Origin: Thermatribacter sp048814795
GTDB taxonomy: Bacteria > Atribacterota > Atribacteria > Atribacterales > Thermatribacteraceae
DNA length: 64,000 bases
NCBI GenBank assembly: GCA_048814795.1
Contig: CP184673.1
Location: 1,798,001-1,862,000, forward strand
Reading direction: 5' to 3'
The translations under genes and the position numbers were made by a program. The notes under the pieces are model-generated. The model saw only the letters and a program-made list of their open reading frames with translations. It searched no databases and was not told the DNA's origin. Below are positions 26,713-35,192 of the stretch, one piece after another; the first letter of the stretch is position 1, and the number at the start of each line of letters is the position of its first letter.

Positions 26713-27729
26713 TTAAAGCTCCTTTCCCAAGACAGGCAGAATTCTGCGCAAATGATTCACAAGCTCAGCGAACATTTCGGGAGTTATGGATTGAGGGCCG
26801 TCAGAAAGCGCTTCTATAGGATTAGGGTGGACTTCTACCAGCAAGCCATCCGCCCCAGCAACAATTGCAGCAAGGCTCATCGGTATCACCAGGTCGCTCC
26901 TACCCGTTCCATGACTGGGGTCAACAACTACCGGGAGATGGCTTTGTTTTTTTATGATGGGAATACTGCTCAAATCAAGGGTATTACGGGTAGAAGGCTC
27001 AAAGGTTCTTATGCCCCGCTCACATAGAATCACCTGGTAATTACCCTGTGCCAAAATATATTCCGCAGACATAAGAAGTTCTTCAACGGTGCTCATCATT
27101 CCCCTTTTAAGAAGTACCGGTTTCCTGAGCTTACCCACAGCCTCAAGCAACCTGAAGTTTTGCATATTACGGGCACCTATTTGAATGATATCCGCATACT
27201 CTGCCACCAGCTCGAGCTCTTCTATGCCTAAAGCTTCTGTAACAACAGGAAGGCCTGTTTCTTCTCGTGCCTTAGCCAGAAATTTCAAACCTTCTTTTCC
27301 CAACCCCTGAAAACTATAAGGAGAAGTACGCGGCTTAAAGGCTCCTCCTCGTAAGATATGCCCGCCCGCTTCTTTCACCTTTTGAGCAGTGTATACAATC
27401 TGTTCCTCGGATTCCACGGCGCAAGGACCAGCCATGATGGCTATCTTACCACCACCAATCTTCACACCACCAACTTCTACAACAGTGTCCTGATTTCTAA
27501 ACTCCCTACTGGAAAGTTTATAGGGAGTAAGAATGGGGACTACCTTCTCTACAAAGGGTAAAACTCCGATTTTCTCCTCAATATTTGCTTTGCGCTCATC
27601 GCCTATAGCGCCAATGATAGTACGCTCGACTCCTCGAGATATGTGCACTCCAAAGCCCATTATCTTAAGGCGGCGTACTACTTCCTCGATTTGTTGCTCA
27701 CTTGCACCACTACGTAGGACAATAATCAT
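26713..27729 (-). CDS. aroF: 3-deoxy-7-phosphoheptulonate synthase (DAHP synthase, type I beta)
   Basis: 338 residues from the ATG at 27729, which overlaps the rlmN stop as ATGA. An N-terminal ferredoxin-like regulatory domain (MIIVLRSGASEQQIEEV to about residue 70) precedes the barrel. Catalytic motifs include AGPCAVESEEQ, RGGAFKPRTSPYSFQG, LKRGM, CERGIRTF and DPSHGTGR. It condenses phosphoenolpyruvate and erythrose 4-phosphate, the committed shikimate step. The N-terminal domain suggests feedback inhibition by tyrosine or phenylalanine. Confidence 0.95.
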   Translation of the reverse strand: MIIVLRSGASEQQIEEVVRRLKIMGFGVHISRGVERTIIGAIGDERKANIEEKIGVLPFVEKVVPILTPYKLSSREFRNQDTVVEVGGVKIGGGKIAIMAGPCAVESEEQIVYTAQKVKEAGGHILRGGAFKPRTSPYSFQGLGKEGLKFLAKAREETGLPVVTEALGIEELELVAEYADIIQIGARNMQNFRLLEAVGKLRKPVLLKRGMMSTVEELLMSAEYILAQGNYQVILCERGIRTFEPSTRNTLDLSSIPIIKKQSHLPVVVDPSHGTGRSDLVIPMSLAAIVAGADGLLVEVHPNPIEALSDGPQSITPEMFAELVNHLRRILPVLGKEL

Positions 27730-28781
27730 CTTCCCTTCAAACCCCTTTCCAATCCATGAATCCGGTATAAGTTTCCACAAGCAGCATTTATATCCTGACC
27801 ACGAGAGAGTCTTACAGAAACCTCCAAACCATTTTCTTTTAAAATATTATAAAACTTTTTGACTCTGGGAGGCGAAGAAGGCAGAAAAGGTAATCCTTCT
27901 ACTTGATTACCAGGAATAAGGTTAACAAAAACGTTAATTCCCCTCAGGATTTTGACCAGCTCGTAAGCGTCTTTAATACGGTCGTTTACGTCCTCCCAGA
28001 GGGTATATTCGATAGTCACTCTATGACGCGTGCGAGCAACATAGGCTTTTAAAGCGTCCAACAAAGACCTCAAAGAATAAACCCGATTCAGCGGTATCAA
28101 ATAATCTCGAACTTCTGAAAAAGGCGATTGTAAAGAAACCGCCAAACGCAACTCAGGCCAATCTTCAGCAAGCCTTAAAATAGCAGAAGGCACACCTGCT
28201 GTAGAAACGGTAACGCGCCTTGCACCTATACCCATCCCCCAGGGAGCATTCAAAATCAGCAAAGCCCGATGAAGATTGTCGTAATTCAACAACGGTTCAC
28301 CCATCCCCATGAAAACTATGTTATTAACTCTTCTACCCAGTTCCCTGGCAGCCAGCCAAACCTGGCCTACAATCTCCCCAGGCTCCAGGTTTCTCTTGAA
28401 ACCCGCCTGACCTGTGGCACAAAAAGAACAGCCTACTGGACAGCCTACCTGAGAAGACACGCAAACCGTCAACCTGTCTTGGTGAGGAATAGCAACCGTT
28501 TCAATACTCATACCGTCAGCTAAGGCAATCAGGAATTTACAAGTTCCATCGCTTGAGTTAACAGTATCTATAACCCGCATGGGATTCACAACGAATTCCT
28601 GAACCAGTTTCTCGCGCAAACTCTTAGGAAGATTGGTCATCTTCTCGAATGAATCAACCCGCTTCCGATAAATCCACTCGAATATCTGTTGGGCTCTGTA
28701 GGTAGCTTCCCCCCAATCCCTAAGAAGAGAAACGAGAGATTCAAGAGTAAATCCCATGATACCAGTTTTCCTTACTTCCAT
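27726..28781 (-). CDS. rlmN: 23S rRNA (adenine-C2)-methyltransferase RlmN
   Basis: 351 residues. The radical-SAM cluster motif is in VGCPVGCSFCATGQAGFKR; VFMGMGEPLLNYDN and the C-terminal cysteine near DINAACGNL (the methyl-carrying Cys) identify RlmN, which methylates A2503 of 23S rRNA and A37 of some tRNAs. GGAGG lies about 6 nt before the ATG. The start overlaps the ECF S-component gene by 10 bp. Confidence 0.96.
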   Translation of the reverse strand: MEVRKTGIMGFTLESLVSLLRDWGEATYRAQQIFEWIYRKRVDSFEKMTNLPKSLREKLVQEFVVNPMRVIDTVNSSDGTCKFLIALADGMSIETVAIPHQDRLTVCVSSQVGCPVGCSFCATGQAGFKRNLEPGEIVGQVWLAARELGRRVNNIVFMGMGEPLLNYDNLHRALLILNAPWGMGIGARRVTVSTAGVPSAILRLAEDWPELRLAVSLQSPFSEVRDYLIPLNRVYSLRSLLDALKAYVARTRHRVTIEYTLWEDVNDRIKDAYELVKILRGINVFVNLIPGNQVEGLPFLPSSPPRVKKFYNILKENGLEVSVRLSRGQDINAACGNLYRIHGLERGLKGR

Positions 28782-29338
28782 TCTTGCCTCCGCAAAAGAG
28801 CTAACTTGGGAAAACGTGAGCTCAAAATTTTATAAATAAAACAAGATATTAGAAAACCGGAGAAACATTGAAATATATCTATTGGAATCTCTATCAGTAA
28901 AGCCGGCCAGCCAAAAAGAATAAAGGCGCTTATTCCATAACCTCCCACCATTACCAGTGCTCCCCAAAAAAAAGCGTGCCAATCAAGTTTTCCCCTCCGA
29001 ACTACCAACTCCCCAACAACGTAACCTTCACCGGCTTTTACCAAAAGAGTAAAAGGAATCCATATCAAGTATCCCATCTGAAGGTCAGCAAGCACAGAAC
29101 CCAGCGAAGCAGTAACCGCCCCTACAAAAGGGCCCAGGATAGCGGAAATAAGAAAAATTACCGCCTCACCGAGATGAAAACCAAACCGGTGCGAAGCAAG
29201 GGGTATATGCAAAAGGGTGGTTAGAAATACCCCAACCACGCCCAGCGCACTTACCGCAAGCAATAAAGTTCCCTTTCGGATCATAGGAAGAAGTGTAATT
29301 TTTTCTAAATATTTTACAACAAGCATCATCATTTTCAA
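28772..29338 (-). CDS. ECF transporter S component
   Basis: 188 residues with five or six hydrophobic helices. The core HLGEAVIFLISAILGPFVGAV, SVLADLQMGYLIWIPFTLLVKAGEG is typical of substrate-binding S components of energy-coupling factor vitamin transporters. The shared EcfAA'T module is not encoded here. Ligand unknown. The apparent TTG start has no clear ribosome site; an internal ATG near residue 19 is possible. Confidence 0.78.
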   Translation of the reverse strand: MKMMMLVVKYLEKITLLPMIRKGTLLLAVSALGVVGVFLTTLLHIPLASHRFGFHLGEAVIFLISAILGPFVGAVTASLGSVLADLQMGYLIWIPFTLLVKAGEGYVVGELVVRRGKLDWHAFFWGALVMVGGYGISAFILFGWPALLIEIPIDIFQCFSGFLISCFIYKILSSRFPKLALLRRQEWK

Positions 29339-29540
29339 ACATGAACCCTATTAACCCGCAACCTTAATAAAATAAAAAACCACTTTCGCATAACTTTTAT
29401 TTTCCGACTTCTGCTTTTGGGGGAATACTTGAAAAACAAACAACGAATCTCAAAAAAGCACCACCCTGCATTTCCTACCACAATGTAAAAAATTTGATAT
29501 AGAATTAAGCAAGAAGCAAAAAGAGAAAGGAAGGGTCAAA

Positions 29541-29882
29541 TTGGACAAAAAAGATATTGAACAAATTAAAACAAAGCTAATAAAATTGCGAGAACATCTG
29601 TTACGCATGGTAGAAAGAGAACAAAATTTCACCAAAACCAGCAATCCTCTCAAAGAATCTCGAGACGAAGGAGATTTTGGACAGGGCACCTTAGACATGG
29701 AAATCGAAATAAGTTCTTTGGAAAGCTTACAAAATATCCTGCAGCTGGTAGAAAGAGCTCTCAAAAAGATTGAAAAGGGTACTTATGGTATTTGTGAAAA
29801 ATGTCGACGTCCTATTGACAAAGCACGCCTTGAAGCCCTACCCTACGCTATTTTATGCATGGAATGTCAAAAAAGCGGATAA
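29541..29882 (+). CDS. DksA/TraR-type C4 zinc-finger protein
   Basis: 113 residues: a long helical region (IEQIKTKLIKLREHLLRMVERE; SLESLQNILQLVERALKKIEKG) followed by the zinc finger CEKCRRPIDKARLEALPYAILCMEC. Members bind the RNA polymerase secondary channel and act with (p)ppGpp, or are small YocK/TraR-like regulators. TTG start at 29541 with GGAAGGG upstream. Monocistronic. A relA/spoT gene lies elsewhere in the window (56.5 kb). Confidence 0.85.
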   Translation: MDKKDIEQIKTKLIKLREHLLRMVEREQNFTKTSNPLKESRDEGDFGQGTLDMEIEISSLESLQNILQLVERALKKIEKGTYGICEKCRRPIDKARLEALPYAILCMECQKSG

Positions 29883-29919
29883 AAGAGGAAAGTAAGAGGA
29901 AAGTAACAAGAGAAGGACA

Positions 29920-29966
29920 AAAATAAAAAAGGGGCAATGCCTCTTACCCTTTAAGACATTGCCCCA
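29920..29966 (-). terminator. intrinsic terminator of speD
   Basis: Stem GGGGCAATG/CATTGCCCC (29932-29940 with 29958-29966) plus an inner TCTTA/TAAGA stem after a 2-base bulge, followed on the minus strand by TTTTTTATTTTT. Lies 20 bp after the speD stop and also faces the convergent zinc-finger gene. Confidence 0.9.
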
Positions 29967-29985
29967 CCTAAGCAAAAGAAGTGAG

Positions 29986-30432
29986 TCAAGTGTGTACCAT
30001 TTTCTCAAGCACACCCAGCCTTTCTTCAAGCACCAACGGTATTCCAAAACCAAGATTTTTGGGGTATTCCACTCCCCGGTCCAAAACCTGGTGCTGGTAA
30101 TCAGAAATCCTGAAATAGTTAACAATATAACGCTTCGCTTCTTCAACATCAAAGGGTTTACAAGAAAACACGTCTACGTTTAGATAGCGTTGCTTTGGAA
30201 AAGTGTGAATGCTAATGTGGCTTTCCGCTATGATTACTATCCCAGATATTCCCGCTCTTTCTTCCCCTTCTCCATACTTGAAAACGTAAGGTGGAAGAAC
30301 TTTGGTCATATCCATTTTGTCTGGGCACTCATCCAAAAATCTGCGCACTAACTCCACATCACCAAGAAGCTTGGGGTCTTCACTGTACCCATCGATAACC
30401 AGATGAGTGCCCACTTCCAGTATTTTCTTCAT
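29986..30432 (-). CDS. speD: S-adenosylmethionine decarboxylase proenzyme (bacterial class)
   Basis: 148 residues from the ATG at 30432 (GGGAGG 9 nt upstream). The self-cleavage site that creates the pyruvoyl group is the serine in AESHISIHTFP; YLNVDVFSC follows. The protein decarboxylates SAM to supply aminopropyl groups for spermidine. It is slightly longer at the C terminus than the 120-130-residue Thermotoga/Bacillus type. No speE is adjacent. The long leader with terminator-like hairpins implies regulated transcription elongation. Confidence 0.95.
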   Translation of the reverse strand: MKKILEVGTHLVIDGYSEDPKLLGDVELVRRFLDECPDKMDMTKVLPPYVFKYGEGEERAGISGIVIIAESHISIHTFPKQRYLNVDVFSCKPFDVEEAKRYIVNYFRISDYQHQVLDRGVEYPKNLGFGIPLVLEERLGVLEKMVHT

Positions 30433-30479
30433 GATCATCCCTCCCTTCGGGCTAATTATTTTGAAAAGATTTAAAAACA

Positions 30480-30515
30480 AAAATATCTGTTCTTCTTAAG
30501 AAGAACAGATATTTT
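30480..30515 (-). terminator. perfect palindrome 2 in speD leader (terminator-like)
   Basis: A 36-bp perfect palindrome with centre TTAA, followed on the minus strand by TTGTTTTTAAATC. It lies about 50 nt upstream of the speD start, after another perfect palindrome. Confidence 0.75.
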
Positions 30516-30519
30516 ACAA

Positions 30520-30567
30520 TAAAAATGGTCACAACCTGTTTTCGAAAACAGGTTGTGACCATTTTTA
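30520..30567 (-). terminator. perfect palindrome 1 in speD leader (terminator-like)
   Basis: A 48-bp perfect palindrome (24-bp arms, centre TTCGAA) whose 3' arm ends in ATTTTT on the minus strand. It follows the structured leader RNA. Its 5' arm segment AACCTGTTTTC (30544-30554) can also pair with GAAAAGGTT at 30603-30611, an alternative that would disrupt the hairpin. Confidence 0.75.
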
Positions 30568-30760
30568 CCTATATCCGCAAAATCAATTCTATCGCCTGAC
30601 GTAACCTTTTCAAAACGCCGTGCCTCCTTCCGGGTTTAACCCGAAATTTAGTTTTTTAGAGAGGCACTCCTCCCACAAAAACAGGGAGAGGGCGACTATC
30701 ACACCTTTCTGGTGCTAAAGTCGAATCCCCATTCACCTCCTGAATAAACAAAACAAGCAA
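30568..30760 (-). ncRNA. structured 5' leader of speD (candidate riboswitch or attenuator)
   Basis: From the predicted start site near 30759, the minus-strand RNA forms a hairpin at 30694-30722 (GACT and GCACC/GGTGT helices), a CTCCC/GGGAG hairpin near 30667-30690, and a GTGCCTC/GAGGCAC stem (30661-30667 with 30620-30626) enclosing a CGGGTT/AACCCG hairpin. TCGCC near 30693 can close the set with GGCGA near 30593-30597. A five-codon frame, MGIRL then stop (30715-30732), sits behind AGGAGGTGA. No known riboswitch consensus was recognised. Confidence 0.55.
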
Positions 30761-30765
30761 AGTTA

Positions 30766-30793
30766 ATTATATTTTTTTTTGAAGACTTGTCAA
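30766..30793 (-). promoter_or_regulatory. consensus promoter of the speD leader
   Basis: Minus-strand TTGACA (30788-30793), 16-bp spacer and TATAAT (30766-30771), both exact matches to the vegetative consensus, about 335 bp upstream of the speD start codon. Confidence 0.8.
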
Positions 30794-30825
30794 GAATTTT
30801 AAAAATAGCTCTTAATTAAAATAAC

Positions 30826-31971
30826 TCAACTAAAAAGAGAGAGCTGCTTTCTTGTAGAATCACAAATTTTTTCTCCGTTAATCAGTAAAAACGGTGCAGC
30901 TTTCTTAAGACGGATTCCTACTCTTTTTAGAAAAGAAATGTCAGTAATTTTCCCCTCTTTCCTGACCTCAACAATGCGCTTTGCAGAAAGAGGACCTATA
31001 CCGGGCACCCTAAGTAAGTCTTCAAAAGAGGCCCTGTTAACCTCGACCGGGAAAAACTCTGGGTGTTTCAAGGCCCAAAGAGTTTTAGGATCTTTATCCA
31101 GAGGAAGATTACCATCTTCGGAAAAACAAATTTCACTCAATGAAAACCGGTACTTTCGCAAAAGATAATCCACCTGATACAGGCGTACCTCTCGCCAGGG
31201 ACTAACTGCTGGCCTATCAGCAAAGGGAGTTCCCCAAACAGGCTGAAATGCGCTGTAGTAAACCCTGGCCAAATAAAACCTTTTATAGAGCAAAAATGCT
31301 GTGCTCAAGATCTCTCTATCTTTTTCCGTACTCCCTCCCACCACAAACTGCGTAGTAATCCCGGCCGGAGTACATAGACCTTTTCTGCGCAGATCAGAAA
31401 GAAATGCAAAAAGGGTCATAATTTTAGAAAAATTCTTTTGAGGGGCTATTGAAGACAGGTGTTGAGGATTGGGGGCTTCAAGATTCACTGACACACGAGT
31501 AGCAAGACGTACTGCCTCCTCTATATAATCATGTGTGGCCTCGGGTAGAATTTTCAAGTGAATATAGCCTTTAAAGTTAAACTTCTTTCGAAGTATCTCA
31601 ACAGTTCTCAACATTTCATTCATCGTCCAGATAGGATCGCGAGAAACTGCAGAACTGAGAAAAAGACCTTTAACCAGACCCTTTTGCCATAGATGAAGAA
31701 ACAATTTAACCAGTTCCTCTGCTCTCAAAGAAGTTCTTCGAAACGGTGAACCAAAGCGATTAGCACAATAAAGGCAATTATGCACACAATCGTTGGAGAG
31801 CAGAATTTTAAGAACCTTAACCACTCTTCCATCAGGAAGAGAAGCCGGATAAATCCACCCCCCTTGTGGATTGCTCTTCCTTGAGGGCTGTCCAAAACAA
31901 GAACCACAGAGATCAAAACGCGCACTATCTGCAAGCAATTTTACTTTATCGTCAAAATCTAAAAACGCCAC
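30826..31971 (-). CDS. radical SAM protein with C-terminal helix-hairpin-helix (DNA modification/repair type)
   Basis: 381 residues. The radical-SAM cluster motif is CVHNCLYC, early in the chain after a cysteine pair CGSCFG. The C terminus has a helix-hairpin-helix, LLRVPGIGPLSAKRIVEVRKEG, which binds DNA non-specifically. This fits the family of putative DNA modification/repair radical SAM proteins usually paired with an unusual uracil-DNA glycosylase; that partner is not adjacent here. GTG start at 31971 with GGTGAT upstream. Confidence 0.85.
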   Translation of the reverse strand: MAFLDFDDKVKLLADSARFDLCGSCFGQPSRKSNPQGGWIYPASLPDGRVVKVLKILLSNDCVHNCLYCANRFGSPFRRTSLRAEELVKLFLHLWQKGLVKGLFLSSAVSRDPIWTMNEMLRTVEILRKKFNFKGYIHLKILPEATHDYIEEAVRLATRVSVNLEAPNPQHLSSIAPQKNFSKIMTLFAFLSDLRRKGLCTPAGITTQFVVGGSTEKDREILSTAFLLYKRFYLARVYYSAFQPVWGTPFADRPAVSPWREVRLYQVDYLLRKYRFSLSEICFSEDGNLPLDKDPKTLWALKHPEFFPVEVNRASFEDLLRVPGIGPLSAKRIVEVRKEGKITDISFLKRVGIRLKKAAPFLLINGEKICDSTRKQLSLFS

Positions 31972-32034
31972 TTTTAATCACCAAAAAAATCAAACTGGAC
32001 TCATCTAAATTATAGCTTACTTTCACAAACAAAT

Positions 32035-32063
32035 TTGACAGTAAAATCAAAGCTATATAAAAT
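32035..32063 (+). promoter_or_regulatory. promoter of tRNA-Arg
   Basis: TTGACA (32035-32040), 17-bp spacer and TAAAAT (32058-32063), ending 12 bp before the tRNA; TATAAA two bases earlier is an alternative -10. Confidence 0.65.
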
Positions 32064-32075
32064 TAAAAACGAGGT

Positions 32076-32151
32076 GCGCCCGTAGCTCAAAGGACAGAGC
32101 GGCGGTCTCCTAAACCGCAGGTTGAGGGTTCGACTCCCTCTGGGCGCACCA
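32076..32151 (+). tRNA. tRNA-Arg (anticodon CCT)
   Basis: 76-nt cloverleaf: acceptor GCGCCCG with TGGGCGC (one G-U pair), anticodon stem GCGGT/ACCGC with loop CTCCTAA (anticodon CCT, reading AGG), T-loop TTCGACT, and encoded CCA. Followed by a T6 run. Confidence 0.96.
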
Positions 32152-32316
32152 GGTTTTTTCTAAGGCGTTCCAGTAGTTTCTTGCGGCTTTTAAGTTAGTC
32201 CCACAACGCCGGCTTAGGAGTTCTTCTTGTGGTTATTGAAAGTGACTTTCTTATAAAATAATCCATAAACATAAACCCTGCTTATCAAATCTTTTTGCTT
32301 AAGGAGTGAAAGCAAA

Positions 32317-32619
32317 ATGACATCTTACATAATACACAATGAAGACGTTCTCAAAATTAGCGTAGAAATACCAGAAAATCACCAGCACATCCGCACCACC
32401 ATAGTTTTGAATAACGGAACAGAACTGGTCTTTCAGGAGGCTACCATAGCTAACCTGGTAAGAGCCTTTCTAACAGTAAAAACTCACCCCTTTTGCAAGA
32501 AAATAAATTTAATTGGTCAAAAAGTCAGCGGGCAGAAAGAGGGCTACGCACAATGGCAGCTTCTCGAAACAGATTCACCTGCAAAGGAAACAACAATTAA
32601 TAAAGGAACCCGAAATTAG
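32317..32619 (+). CDS. hypothetical protein
   Basis: 100 residues, not recognised. AAGGAGTG lies 9 nt before the ATG, supporting translation. No signal peptide, membrane helix or known motif is seen; a pattern of alternating hydrophobic residues (VLKISVEI, TTIVLNNGTELVFQ) suggests beta strands. Monocistronic, with its last 4 bp overlapping the end of the convergent acetyltransferase gene. Confidence 0.6.
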   Translation: MTSYIIHNEDVLKISVEIPENHQHIRTTIVLNNGTELVFQEATIANLVRAFLTVKTHPFCKKINLIGQKVSGQKEGYAQWQLLETDSPAKETTINKGTRN

Positions 32620-33740
32620 GACTCGATCACTTTTCTATAGAGAGCAAACTTCTTGTAAGGAACCCCTCCCAGAGACTCTGCTTCTCTACACATTTTAACA
32701 TTCCTGGCGTTTATTGAAGAACCTTCAGCAAAAACATAACCTCTTTTACATCCCTCTTTAAAAATCTCCCACAAAAGTGCAGCAGGAATCCCTTTTCCCT
32801 GATACTGAGGAATTACAAAAAGGAGAAAAGCCCTGCCCCGATTGATTCTGTGTTTATTAAGGAGAAAGGTCAACCAGCCCAGAGGAAAAAGCCTACCTTT
32901 CATCTTTTTGAGAACTTGATTATAATCAGGAATAGCCACTGCAAAACCTACTGGTTCTTCTCCAACCCAAGCAATTTGGGCAAAACTGGGAGGAATAAAA
33001 CTTTTGAACTCCTTTGCCATAAGGCTAAGCTCCTCTACGGTAGGTGGAACAAGATAACCATATTCAAGGGAAATGAGAGATTTTTCCAAAATACTTTGAA
33101 TAGCTCTAACCTCTCTCTCAAACTGGTCATAATCAATGGGTCTAATTGTAAAACCAAACTTATGCTTGGCATACTCTATAGCACGCTGATAACTTTCAAA
33201 AGGCATTTGTTCAAGATCATAACGGTAAGCTACAAAAGTGTGATACCTCTCAAAGCCATACTCCTCAAAAAAATCCTTGTACCAGGGAGGATTGTAGGGA
33301 GTAAAGATTAGCGGAGGTTCTTCAAAATTTTCGATTAGCAAACCCCTAAAATCATCACCATTAGTAGGCGAAAGCGGACCCATAAAGGAGCTCACGTTAT
33401 ATTTCTTAAGCCATTCTTCAGCCGAAGCAAAAAGAGCCATAGCTACTTCCTTATTATTAGCACATTCAAAAAGCGTAATATAACCCTCTCTTTTGTTCTT
33501 CAAACGGTTAAACTTCTCATCGACGCCTACCGCAATTCTTCCCAAAACCTTACGGCCCTCCAGGGCTAAGTAAAAAGTATGCGGACCACTCTGGAAAAGG
33601 GGACTCTTCGAGTATTGAACAATCTTTTTCATCTCGGCTAAAAGAGGAGGAACCCACAGAGGGTCGTTTTTGTAAAGCCAAAAAGGAAATCTAATAAATG
33701 CTTGCTTTTCTTTCCTGGTTCTTGCTTCCTTTACATCCAA
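32616..33740 (-). CDS. GNAT-like N-acetyltransferase family protein
   Basis: 374 residues with two GNAT-like halves. The N-terminal part has FWLYKNDPLWVPPLLAEMKK and ALEGRKVLGRIAVGVDEKFN, found in a conserved family of unknown substrate; the C-terminal half has FLLFVIPQYQGKGIPAALLWEIFKEG, the acetyl-CoA-binding motif (Q-x-x-G-x-G/A). It is likely to acylate an amine, but the substrate is unknown. TTG start at 33740 after GGGGGTTACC. Convergent with the hypothetical gene. Confidence 0.8.
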   Translation of the reverse strand: MDVKEARTRKEKQAFIRFPFWLYKNDPLWVPPLLAEMKKIVQYSKSPLFQSGPHTFYLALEGRKVLGRIAVGVDEKFNRLKNKREGYITLFECANNKEVAMALFASAEEWLKKYNVSSFMGPLSPTNGDDFRGLLIENFEEPPLIFTPYNPPWYKDFFEEYGFERYHTFVAYRYDLEQMPFESYQRAIEYAKHKFGFTIRPIDYDQFEREVRAIQSILEKSLISLEYGYLVPPTVEELSLMAKEFKSFIPPSFAQIAWVGEEPVGFAVAIPDYNQVLKKMKGRLFPLGWLTFLLNKHRINRGRAFLLFVIPQYQGKGIPAALLWEIFKEGCKRGYVFAEGSSINARNVKMCREAESLGGVPYKKFALYRKVIES

Positions 33741-33839
33741 AATAGGTAACCCCCAATAGAATTTTAGATTTTTCTAAAAATAGTATCACCCCTTGGAGAA
33801 ATGACAACCTTTGATCTGCATTGTTTAGAAAAAATCTAT

Positions 33840-34088
33840 TCATTCGATAAAACAAAGCACATAGTGGTTAACCCTACAATTTCTAAAACGCACTACTTCA
33901 ACAGGAAAACCAAGCTCTCTAAGCATAGTATAAACACCGATACCACAAGTCTCCATAGAAGGACGAACCCTCTCTGGATAACAACAGAGGTGCTTACAAG
34001 GGCATCTTCCACATGGCCCGCAGGGTCCTGGAGGTATAGCGAAAACCCTGTGATATCCTTCGAGAACAAGAGCTCTCTCTAAACAAAT
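33840..34088 (-). pseudogene. DUF2284 metal-binding protein, C-terminal remnant
   Basis: An 83-codon open stretch, with no usable start codon and TAA immediately upstream, translates to a cysteine-rich tail: GPCGPCGRCPCKHLCCYPERV then RPSMETCGIGVYTMLRELGFP. This matches the C-terminal half of DUF2284 proteins (cysteine cluster, C-x-x-P-E-x-x-R-P-S-M-E). The N-terminal cysteine half is missing, so the gene is broken, although this fragment is well conserved and may be recently truncated. It lies directly downstream of the nuclease-fold gene. Confidence 0.72.
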
Positions 34089-34121
34089 TTATAGCCTTTC
34101 GCAATCTAGATGCTTCCTTTC

Positions 34122-35084
34122 TCAAGGTATGGTTTTACCGTCTTTAAGGTCAAGCAAGCAAGGTAAATGGTCCGAAGCCTCAAGCACATAAGGAAACTCT
34201 TCAGGATAAATGTAGTCGACTTTCTTAAACCTGGAATATGTCTTCTCATCGAGCAGAAAATAATCAAAGAGAGCTGGAGGATAGTCTTTGCTTTTCTCGC
34301 TCCAGAGCTTGCCTTCGGAATCTCTATCCGAGTGCAAAAGAGTAACATTGTAGAGCCTGGTCTTAACTCCATCCACCTCAAAATCGCGTCCAAGCAACTC
34401 CATAAGATCCGGAACGCCAGCCAACTTTTCCTTCTCATCCAAACCAGGAGTATCATTAAAATCACCAAAAACTATTACACCTGCTCCAGAGTTCTCGGAA
34501 AGTTCTTTCTTAACCAGCTCCAGAAGCTTTCTTCCCTGGATGTCTCTTTTGTGAGCCGATTCTCCAGCACGGTCCTCAATCTGAGATTTAAAATGAACCA
34601 GGAAAAGCGTCATCCTGTCCCCATTTCGAGATATTGTGGCTCGCAAAACACCTCGGCTACTGAAGGTGCGAGGGTCTAAAAGATCTATGGACTCCACACT
34701 CCAATCTTTTCTGACTAAAAGACCCAGAGGTATACCTGCGGTTCTCGAATCTGTAGCTCTAAAGCTAAAGCATCGGTAACGATTACCCAAAAATCTTTCG
34801 TTTAAAAAAACGAGCTCAGCAAGACCCGCACTTTCTAAGATACCTACCACGTCTGGATTAAACCTATTTATTACAAAAGATGCAACAGCAATCCTCTTTA
34901 AATCCTTCCAGTCAAGAGAAGAACCTTCATCAAAAAACACCCCCGGTTCGCCATCAAAGCACAACCAGAAGTCCTTGAGATTGTAATTCATTATGCGAAT
35001 ATCAGCAAAAAGCAAAGAATTAGAGCCCACGATAAACAGAAGCAAAAATATACAGTAAAATAGGCAAGTTGTAACCTTATTCAT
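34122..35084 (-). CDS. secreted endonuclease/exonuclease/phosphatase-family protein
   Basis: 320 residues with an N-terminal hydrophobic signal or anchor (residues about 5-28, ending near LLFADIR). The EEP fold is marked by IRIMNYNLKDFW, VVGILESAGLAE (catalytic glutamate), FLVHFKSQ, VIVFGDFNDTPG (catalytic D and N) and EASDHLPCLLDL (terminal DH pair). Members cleave phosphodiesters in nucleic acids or lipids; exported versions may scavenge DNA. Substrate unknown. Confidence 0.85.
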   Translation of the reverse strand: MNKVTTCLFYCIFLLLFIVGSNSLLFADIRIMNYNLKDFWLCFDGEPGVFFDEGSSLDWKDLKRIAVASFVINRFNPDVVGILESAGLAELVFLNERFLGNRYRCFSFRATDSRTAGIPLGLLVRKDWSVESIDLLDPRTFSSRGVLRATISRNGDRMTLFLVHFKSQIEDRAGESAHKRDIQGRKLLELVKKELSENSGAGVIVFGDFNDTPGLDEKEKLAGVPDLMELLGRDFEVDGVKTRLYNVTLLHSDRDSEGKLWSEKSKDYPPALFDYFLLDEKTYSRFKKVDYIYPEEFPYVLEASDHLPCLLDLKDGKTIP

Positions 35085-35192
35085 CGTATTCTTAGCAAGA
35101 AAAGACTCTTCGTTAACATCTTAAATCTTAAAAAACAACTTACGCAACATTTCTAACCATTCGTTAAAAAACAGAGAAGATATCCCCAGAAA

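Noticed and set aside
30568..30760. tmRNA or SRP RNA in the speD leader (GGATTCGAC and CCGGAAGGAGGC look suggestive)
   Set aside because: No tRNA-like 3' end, tag frame or SRP domain IV loop is present; the resemblance is limited to short strings.
33801..34082. 93-codon plus-strand frame
   Set aside because: It is antisense to the DUF2284 remnant, which has clear homology on the minus strand.
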